Positions 1 to 9,430 of a stretch of DNA of 15,000 bases are shown in pieces. Under the pieces are notes generated by a model, which was not told the origin of the DNA, searched no databases, and worked only from the letters and a program-made list of their open reading frames with translations. Source of the DNA: Chrysomallon squamiferum (taxonomy: Eukaryota > Mollusca > Gastropoda > Neomphalida > Peltospiridae). The DNA lies in the NCBI GenBank assembly GCA_012295275.1, contig CM022674.1, positions 2,648,242 to 2,663,241 of the forward strand. The letters are read 5' to 3'. The stretch's first letter is position 1; every line of letters starts with the position of its first letter. The translations under genes were made by a program, and so were the position numbers.

Positions 1-367
1 GTAATAGCTGTTTATTTTTTGTGTGTGTGTGTGTGTTTAATATGTTTTTTTTATAATACAGAATTTCTTTTTGTTATTGTTGTGTGTGTGACTGTGTGTC
101 TGGTATTAGTAGTATACTGTATTACTACTATTATCATTATCAATATTATCATTATTATCATTAACGTGATTATCATCATCTTCATCATCATTATCAACTT
201 TACAATCATATTTCTTCTTCTTCTTCTTCTTCTTCTTCTTATAAGAATTATTATTTGTTATTATTATTATTGTTATCACTATCATTATTAATATTATTCT
301 TATGATAGTTGTTGCTGTTGCAGTTGTTGTAGTTGTTGTTATTGATGTTTTGTTTTTGTGAATGCAG
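1..367 (+). repeat. Upstream non-coding sequence, probably an intron, rich in microsatellites
   Basis: The stretch contains a (GT)8 run at 21-36, imperfect ATT/ATC trinucleotide repeats from about 120 to 200, a (TTC)n run at about 211-239, more ATT repeats to 300, and GTT/GTTGCT repeats at 307-345. It ends in TGAATGCAG, which serves as the acceptor of exon 1. No TSP1-like or other recognisable coding segment was found, and the open frames are simple-repeat translations. Because the following exon starts in phase 1, at least one more coding exon should lie upstream of the window. Confidence 0.7.
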
Positions 368-568
368 TGACTGACGGTGGTTGGAGCTCGTGGACAGTCA
401 AACAGAAAACGGCTTGTTCAGTGACCTGTGGGCAGTCTGGCTCTTACTTCATATTAATGAGGCGTGTCTGTGATAACCCCCCTCCAGGTGCTGGAGGGCA
501 GACCTGTGGGGGCACAAAAACAAAAACTGTGACGGAGAAGTGCATTCCACAGATCAAAGAATGTCCTG
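368..568 (+). CDS. Exon 1: TSP1 domain (diverged copy)
   Basis: The exon is 201 bp and gives 67 residues counting the split first codon, slightly longer than the 63 of most copies. It shows W6-S-S-W9, then CSVTCG with C17 and C21, C35 in VCDNP, C47 in TCGG, C59 and C66, six cysteines in the usual TSP1 spacing. The extra residues sit in the loop after the second cysteine ([11 protein letters not shown]). T20 lies in the position where POFUT2 adds fucose, but the following CGQS lacks the usual glycine. The acceptor is GAATGCAG and the donor is CCTG|GTATTG, so the exon is phase 1-1. A GTT repeat begins directly after the donor. Confidence 0.9.
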
Positions 569-3500
569 GTATTGTTGTTGTTGTAGTCGTTGTTGTTGTT
601 GATATTGATGTAATTAGCACTATTAGTAGTAGTAGTAGCAGCACAGTAGTAGTAATAACAGTACAAGTAATAGCAGTACAGATATGATAAAATAAAGTAT
701 TAGTAATAGCTGTAGTGATAGTAGAAGTAATAGTAGCAGTATTAGCAATGGTGACAGTAGTAATAATGGTGGTAGCAGTAATACAGCAGAAGTAGTAGCA
801 GTAATAATGGTAATAGTAGAAGTAGTAGTAGTAGTGATATGAACAGTATTAGTAATAGTGTTAGTTGTGCAATATATAGTTAATAACAATCAAAATGTAG
901 TAGAAGTAACAGATCTACTGAGTGTCAAATAAGCAGCTTCAGAAATGTTGCTGTTTAAGATAAGAATTAAAAAATAATTTATTTCTTCATTCAGAAAATA
1001 AACATATTGAAGCAGTTATTTTAAGAACACAGCAGTCACAACAGTAAGAAACAACAAACCTACTTTATTATAGACCATCAGGTTCATTTTATTTTGAAAT
1101 AAAAGAAAAATATTTTGAAATGTTTATAATGAAAAATTAAATTTTAATTTTGCAGTCACTGGAGGCTGGAGTTCGTGGCTGAGGATTGAACTGAAGGCTT
1201 GCAGCGTTTCGTGTGGTGGGAATGGGACGAAGCGTATTTTGTACACGAGAACCTGCACTGATCCAAAACCTCAGAGTGGAGGGGGGGACTGTAAGGGGTT
1301 GAGAAAAAAGATTGTCATGGAAACATGTCAAGTTGATTGTCCAAGTAAAAAAAGAAAAATGTTTTTTATTTACTTTGTTTGTTTTACATAAACTGTTTGA
1401 TTCTTTCTTTTCATATATATATATATGTGTTTGTGAGTCTGTGTGTGTTTGTGTGTGTGTGTGTGAGTCTGTGTGTCTGTGTGTGTGTGTGTACATTCAT
1501 ATATTTATAATCTGCTCTAACCATAAAAAGCGACAACATAAGACGTGTAGACTTATTCTCTACGTATGCACAATGTTCAGAATTACTTCTTTAATTGTTC
1601 ATGTAAATCTTAATAGATCCATTTAGAAACAGTTTTCATTTAAGAAAACAACGAATCAATTGTTTTTAATTTTGGAACTGTTTCGTTTTCACGTATAGCA
1701 TCTATGAAACACGTCAGAACATTTGAATTGTTGATTCAGTCTCTTGTGTTTTAAAATACGTTTATAAATTTTAAGCAACAGTGAAAATACATGAATCATT
1801 GATACAGTCTCTTGTTTTTTTTTTGAAATATGTTTATGAATTTTTATTCAACAGAACTTGTCAATCGTTGATTCAGTCTCTTGTCTTTAAAACATGCGTG
1901 TTCACGTGTTAACCGTTGATGCAGTCTGTTGTTTTTAAAATAAGTTTATAAATTTAAATTTACTCAGTTAATGGGGCGTGGAGTCTGTGGTTTAAACAAA
2001 AAGATGAGTGTTCAGTGACTTGCGAGGGCAAAGGAATGCAGAAAGTTTACCTGACTCGTTTCTGCAACAACCCAAAACCTCAACACGGTGGAAGGAACTG
2101 CACTGGTAGAAACAAACTGACCAAGATTAAACCTTGTGCTACCCATAGGAAATGTCCAAGTTAGAATATTGTTGTTGTTGTTGTTTCTTCTTCTTCTTCT
2201 TCTTCTTCTTCTTCTTCTTCTATTACCATACTATATTATTCCATTTTATTTTTAAAATTTTATTAATTATTGCTACTATTATTATTATTATAACTGTTAA
2301 TACTCTTATTATTATCATCTTCATTATTATTATTAGTAGTAGTAGTAGTATTACTATTATTACTATTATTGTTATTGTTATTGTTATTGTTATTATTATT
2401 GTTATTGTTATTATTGTTATTATTATTATCCTAAGCAGCAGCAGTACTAGTAGTAGTAGTAGTCGTAGTAATACTAACGAAACAGTAAGTCAACAATGGA
2501 AGGCATAATATCAATATTAGTGATTGTATAAACAAACAAAAAAAACATTTAGAAAATATATTTTAAAGGAACTTTATGAATATAATATTGTACTGTCATT
2601 CAGTTGATGGAGCCTGGGGCCAGTGGACTAGGACCTGGGAAGGACAGTGTAGTTCTTCTTGTGGAGGATTCAGAGATGTCAGGCATTCTCGCTGGTGTGA
2701 CAGTCCGAGACCAAAGTTTGGAGGAAAGGATTGTGTAGGCATCAAAGATGAGAAACATAGAGAAGTTTGTGCAGTTCCTCAGTGGTGTCTAAGTATAATC
2801 ATATTATTATTATTATTACTCTTGTTGTTGTTGTTGTTAGTATATTTATAGTATTATTATTATTATTATTATTATTGTTGCTGTTGTTGTTGTTGTGTTG
2901 TTAGTAGTATTTATATTATTTGTATTATTATTATTATTATTGCTGTTGTCGTTGTTCTTATTATTATCAGTATTAATATTATCGTATTAGAATTATCAAT
3001 ATTATTGTTATTATTGTTATTATTATTATTATTATTATTATTGCTATTGATATTGCTGTTGTTGTTGCTTTTGTTATTGTTGTTGTTATTATGAGTAGTT
3101 ATATAGTATTATTATTATTATTCTATTATTTGTAGCACTTGTACTATTAGTAATAGTAGTAAGTAATAACAATATAGCAGAATAGAAGTAACATTAGTAG
3201 TAAAAGTAGAATAGTAATAATGGTAGTATTATTGTTAGTAGTAATAGTAGTACCAATAGTAGTAGCAGTAGCAGTAACAGTAGTAGTGGTAGTAGTAATC
3301 GCAGCAGTAGTAATATTAGTAGCAGTAGTACTAGTAGACGTAGTAGTAGTAGTAACAGTGTTGATGATTGTAGGAGTGATAGTAGTAGTAAAAGTAGTAA
3401 TAATACAGTAGCAGTAATAGTCATAGCAATAATAGTAATAGTATCAGTAGTAGTGGTAGTAGCAGCAGCAGTAACAGTAATAAAAACATTCAAAGAGTAG

Positions 3501-6500
3501 CAGAGATATTTGCTTATTAATAAAATTCAATCTAATTTAATTTAATTTAATTTTAATTTATTTTATTTTATTTTATTTATTTAATTGTCAAGTTGATGGA
3601 GAGTGGGGATCGTGGGTTAGACAGTCTGTTCCACCCTGTACAGTTACTTGTGGTGGAAATGGGGTTCAAAATGTTTTGTTCAAACGACTTTGCGACAAGC
3701 CAGCACCTCGTGGTGGCAAAGACTGCCAGGGTCAGAACACAAAAGTCATCTCTCAGCTCTGTGGAGAAAAACCTTGTCCAGGTAGTGAGACTTCAGTTGG
3801 ATCTTTGTTTGACTGATGGTTCCTTTGTTTCTTGATTGGATGATTTATTTATTTGATTATCTATTTCTCTCTGTGTCTATCTGTCTCTCTGTTTCTTTGT
3901 GTGTTTGTTTCATTTATTTAATTTTTGAAAAAGATATAAAGCTGAATTAAAGTTTAATAGTAGCAGTATAAGTAGTTACAATAACTGTAATGATGGTTTT
4001 AGCTGTAGTAGTAGTAATTACAACAGTACTAACAGTAATAGTAGCTTTGGTGATTCTACTAATAATATTAGTATTAGCAGTAGTACTAGTTGTAGTAGTA
4101 GTAGAAATAGTAGAAGTGGTAGTAGTACTGATAGTAGTATTAGTAACAGTAATAGTGATAGCAGTACTGCTAAAAGTACTAGTAGCAGTAATAGTAGAAG
4201 TAGTGGTTGTGTTGGTGGTGGCAGTAGCAGAATTAGCAGTAGCAGTATGGTAATAGTAATAGTAATGGTCACAGCAATAATAGTGATAGTATCAGTAGCA
4301 ATAGTAGCAGGAGTATACATTGAAAGGGTAGCAGAAATATTTTCTTATTAATATAATTTAATTTTATTTAATTTAATTTTATTTTATTTATTTAATTTTC
4401 AAGTTGATGGAGAGTGGGGATCGTGGGTTAGACAGTCTGTTCCACCCTGTTCAGTTACTTGTGGTGGAAATGGGGTTCAAAATGTTTTGTTCAAACGACT
4501 TTGCGACAAGCCAGCACCTCGTGGTGGCAAAGACTGCCAGGGTCAGAACACAAAAGTCATCTCTCAGCTCTGTGGAGAAAAACCTTGTCCAGGTAGTGAG
4601 ACGTCAGTTGGATCTTTGTTTGACTAATGGTTCCTTTGTTTCTTGACTGAATGATTTATTTATTTGATTATCTCTTTCTCTTTATGTCTGTGTGTCTGTC
4701 TGTCTCTCTGTTTGTTTGCTTTTATATTTGTGAAAAAGATATGAAGCTGAATTAAAGTTTAATAGTAGCAGTATTAGCAGTTACAATAATTGTAATGATA
4801 GTTCTATCTGTAATAGTAGTAATTACAACAGTAGTAACAGTAACAGTAGCTTTAGTGATTCTATTAGTACTAGTAGTAGTTCTAGTAGTAGTAGTACTGA
4901 TAGTAGTAGTAGTAATAGTAGAAGTTGTACTAGTAGTAATAGTAGTAGTAGTAACAGTAATAGTAATAGAAGTACTCCTAGCAGTGGTAGTAACAGTAGT
5001 AGTCGTAATGGTGTCAGTAGTAGTTGTAGTAATAGAAGTAGCAGTAGTATACGTTATGGCTGCAGTGGTGGTAGCTGTAGTAACAGTAGAAGTAGTGGTT
5101 GTAATGGTGTGCCAGTAGTAGTAGTAGTAGCAGCAGCAGTGTAGTAGCAGTAATAGTAATGGTCAAAGCAATAATAATATCAGTATCAGTAGTAGTAGTA
5201 ATAGCAGTATAATTGAAAGAGTAGCAGAGATATTTGCTTATTAATTTAATTTAATATAATTTATTTTATTTTATTTTATGTTCAAGTTGATGGAGAGTGG
5301 GGATCGTGGGTTAGACAGTCTGTTCCACCCTGTACAGTTACTTGTGGTGGAAATGGGGTTCAAAATGTTTTGTTCAAACGACTTTGCGACAAGCCAGCGG
5401 CTCGTGGTGGCAAAGACTGCCAGGGTCAGAACACAAAAGTCATCTCTCAGCTCTGTGGAGAAAAACCTTGTCCAGGTAGTTTTAGCTGTAGTACTAGTGA
5501 TAACTGTAGTAACAGTAACAGTAACTTTGGTGATTCTACTAGTAATAGTAGTATTAGCAGTAGTACTAGTTGTGGTAGTAGTAGTAGTAGTAGTAGTAGT
5601 AATAACAGTAGTAGTGTCAGTAGTAGTTGTAGTAATAGAGGTAGCAGTAGTAGAAGTTATGGCTTCAGTGTGATTGTAGTAGTAGTAGTAGATGTAGTGG
5701 ATGTGATGGTGTGGTAGTTGTAGTAGCAGCAGTATAGTAATAGTAATAGTAATGGTCACAGCAGTAATAGTAACAGTATCAGTAGTAATAGTAGAAGCAG
5801 TATACATTGAAAGAATAGCAGAAATATTTCGTTATTAATAAAATTTAATTTAATTTAATTTAATTTTATTTATTTTATTTTATTTAATTTTCAAGTTGAT
5901 GGAGAGTGGGGATCGTGGGTTAGACAGTCTGTTCGATCCTGTACAGTTACTTGTGGTGGAAATGGGGTTCACATTTTTTTGTTCAAACGACTTTGCGACA
6001 AGCCAGCACCTCGTGGTGGCAAAGACTGCCAGGGTCAGAACACAAAAGTCATCTCTCAGCTCTGTGGAGAAAAACCTTGTCCAGGTAGTGAGACGTCAGT
6101 TGGATCTTTGTTTGACTAATGGTTCCTTTGTTTATTGATTGAATTATTTATTTATTTGATTATCTCTTTCTCTGTATGTCTGCCTGTCTCTCTGATTGTT
6201 TGTTTGTTTCATTTATTTGTGAAAAGATATAAAGCTGAATTAAAGTTTAATAGTAGTAGTATTAGCAGTTACAATAACTGTAACGATAGTTCTCTCTGTA
6301 ATAGTAGTAATTACAACACTAGTAAGGGTAACAGTAGCTTTGGTGATTCTACTAGTACTAGTAGTAGTTGTAGTAGTAGTAGTAGTACTGATAGTAGTAG
6401 TAATAGTAGAAGTTGTACTAGTAGTAATAGTAGTAGTAGTAGTAACAGTAATAGTAATAGCAGTAGTAGTAATAATAACAGTAGTAGTGGTAATGGTGTC

Positions 6501-9398
6501 AGTAGTAGTTGTAGTAATAGAAGTTGTAGTAGTATACGTTATGGCTGCAGTGGTGGTAGTAGCAGTAACAGTAGAAGTAGTGGTTGTAATGGTGTGGCAG
6601 CAGAGTAGTAGCAGTATTAGTAATGGTCAAAGCAATAATAGTATCAGTAGTTGTAGTAATAGCAGTATAATTGAAAAAGTGGCAGAAATATTTGCTTATT
6701 AATATAATTTATTTTATTTAATTTTATTTAATTTATTTAATTTTCAAGTTGATGGAGAGTGGGGATCGTGGGTTAGACAGTCTGTTCCACCCTGTCCAGT
6801 TACTTGTGGTGGAAATGAGGTTCAAAATGTTTTGTTCAAACGACTTTGCGACAAACCAGCACCTCGTGGTGGCAAAGACTGCCAGGGTCAGAACACAAAA
6901 GTCATCTCTCAGCTCTGTGGAGAAAAACCTTGTCCAGGTAGTGAGACGTCAGTTAGATCTTTGTTTGACTAATGGTTCCTTTGTTTATTGATTGGATGAT
7001 AGTGATTCTGATAGTAGTAGTTGTAGTAGTAGTAGTAGTAGTACTGATAGTAGTAGTAGTAATAGTAGTAGTAGTAGTAGTAGTAGTAACAGTTGCTTTG
7101 TAATAGTAGTAGTAGTAGTAGTAATAGTAGTAGTAGTAGTAATAGTAGTATTAATAGTAGTAGTAGTAGTATCAGTAATAGTAATAGCAGTACTCCTAAC
7201 AGTAGTAGTAACAGTAGTAGTAGTAATAATATCAGTAGTAGTGGTAATGGTGTCAGTAGTAGTTGTAGTAATAGAAGTAGTAGTAGTATACGTTATGGCT
7301 GTAGTGGTGGTAGTAGTAGTAACAGTAGAAGTAGTGGTTGTAATGGTGTGCCAGTAGTAGTAGTAGTAGCAGCAGTAGTCTAGTAGCAGTAATAGTAATG
7401 GTCACAGCAATAATAGTATCAGTATCAGTAGTTGTAGTAATAGCAGTATAATTGAAAGAGTGTCAGAAATATATCCTTATTAATATAATTTTATTTTATT
7501 TTATTTTATTTTATTTTATTTAATTTTCAAGTTGATGGAGAGTGGGGATCGTGGGTTAGACAGTCTGTTCCACCCTGTCCAGTTACTTGTGGTGGAAATG
7601 GGGTTCAAAATGTTTTGTTCAAACGACTTTGCGACAAGCCAGCACCTCGTGGTGGCAGAGACTGCCAGGGTCAGAACACAAAAGTCATCTCTCAGCTCTG
7701 TGGAGAAAAACCTTGTCCAGGTAGTTTTAGCTGTAGTACTAGTGATAACTGTAGTAACAGTAACAGTAACTTTGGTGATTCTACTAGTAATAGTAGTATT
7801 AGCAGTAGTACTAGTTGTGGTAGTAGTAGTAGTAGTAGTAGTAGTAGTAATGTCAGTAGTAGTGTCAGTAGTAGTTGTAGTAATAGAGGTAGCAGTAGTA
7901 GAAGTTATGGCTGCAGTGTGATTGTAGTAGTAGTAGTAGATGTAGTGGATGTGATTGTGTGGTAGTTGTAGTAGCAGCAGTATAGTTATAGTAATAGTAA
8001 TGGTCACAGCAGTAATAGTAACAGTATCAGTAGTAATAGTAGAAGCAGTATACATTGAAAAAATAGCAGAAATATTTTCTTATTAATAAAATTTAATTTA
8101 ATTTAATTTAATTTATTTTATTTTATTTTATGTTCAAGTTGATGGACAGTGGGGATCGTGGGTTAGACAGTTAGTTCGACCCTGTCCAGTTACTTGTGGT
8201 GGAAATGGGGTTCAAAATGTTTTGTTCAAACGACTTTGCGACAAGCCAGCACCTCGTGGTGGCAAAGACTGCCAGGGTCAGAACACAAAAGTCATCTCTC
8301 AGTTCTGTGGAGAAAAACCTTGTCCAGGTAGTGAGACGTCAGTTGGATCTTTGTTTGACTAATGGTTCCTTTGTTTATTGATTGAATTATTTATTTATTG
8401 GATTATCTCTTTCTCTGTGTGTCTGTGTGTCTGTCTGTCTCTCGGTTTGTTTTATTTATTTGTGAAAAAGATATGAAGCTGAATTAAAGTTTAATAGTAG
8501 CATTATTAGCAGTTACAATAACTGTAATGATAGTTCTATCTGTAATAGTAGTAATTACAACAGTAGTAACAGTAACAGTAGCTTTGGTGATTCTATTAGT
8601 ACTAGTAGTAGTTCTAGTAGTAGTAGTAGTACTGATAGTAGTAGTAGTAATAGTAGAAGTTGTACTAGTAGTAATAGTAGTAGTAGTAACAGTAATAGTA
8701 ATAGAAGTACTCCTAACAGTGGTAGTAACAGTAGTAGTCGTAATGGTGTCAGTAGTAGTTGTAGTAATAGAAGTAGTAGTAGTATACGTTATGGCTGCAG
8801 TGGTGGTAGTTGTAGTAACAGTAGAAGTAGTGGTTGTAATGGTGTGCCAGTAGTAGTAGTAGTAGCAGCAGCAGTGTAGTAGCAGTAATAGTACTGATCA
8901 AAGCAATAATAATATCTGTATCAGTAGTAGTAGTAATAGCAGTATAACTGAAAGAATGTTAGAAATATATGCTTATTAATATAATTTAATTTAATTTAAT
9001 TTAATTTAATTTAATTTTCAAGTTGATGGAGAGTGGGGATCGTGGGTTAGACAGTCTGTTCCACCCTGTTCAGTTACTTGTGGTGGAAATGGGGTTCAAA
9101 ATGTTTTGTTCAAACGACTTTGCGACAAGCCAGCACCTCGTGGTGGCAAAGACTGCCAGGGTCAGAACACAAAAGTCATCCAGGTCGTCAGTTGGATCTT
9201 TGTTTGACTGGTGTTTATTGAAAAATTTATTTGATTATCTATTTCTCTGTGTGTCTGTCTGTCCAGATTGTTTATTTTTTGTTTCATTTATTGCTGAATT
9301 AAAGTTTAATAGTGATAACTGTAGTTTTACAGTAACAGTAATTACAACTGTTGGTGATTCTACTAGTAATAGTAGTATTAGCAGTAGTACTTGTTTAT

Positions 9399-9430
<32 letters not shown>

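Noticed and set aside
1414-1425. TATATATATA in intron 2 as a promoter TATA box
   Set aside because: It is part of a TA/TG microsatellite inside a phase-consistent intron, with no start codon or exon that it would serve.
1137-1496. Minus-strand open frame of 119 codons over exon 2
   Set aside because: It covers antisense of exon 2 and of the TG microsatellite (Thr-His repeats) and has no recognisable domain.
2152-2508. Poly-Ile, poly-Phe and poly-Ser frames in introns 3 and 4, and poly-Val or poly-Ser frames throughout
   Set aside because: They are translations of ATT, TTC, GTA and AGT trinucleotide repeats, present in several frames at once, with no conserved residues.
4597-4606. GAGACGTCAG near the donors as a CRE-like (TGACGTCA) enhancer
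   Set aside because: The first base does not match the CRE palindrome, two units have GACTTC, and the position just past the donor gives no support for a transcription factor site.
4404-4646. Repeated 80-codon plus-strand frame starting [13 protein letters not shown] in most units
   Set aside because: It is the exon read in the wrong frame and continued into the intron. The correct frame gives TSP1 domains with conserved Cys and Trp. Its recurrence follows from unit copying.
5271-5807. Minus-strand open frame of 178 codons rich in Thr and Leu (similar one at 7516-8055)
   Set aside because: It is the antisense of exon 7 plus the TAG repeat (CTA, TAC, ACT codons give Leu, Tyr, Thr). It has no domain pattern and the plus-strand TSP1 reading explains the conserved part.
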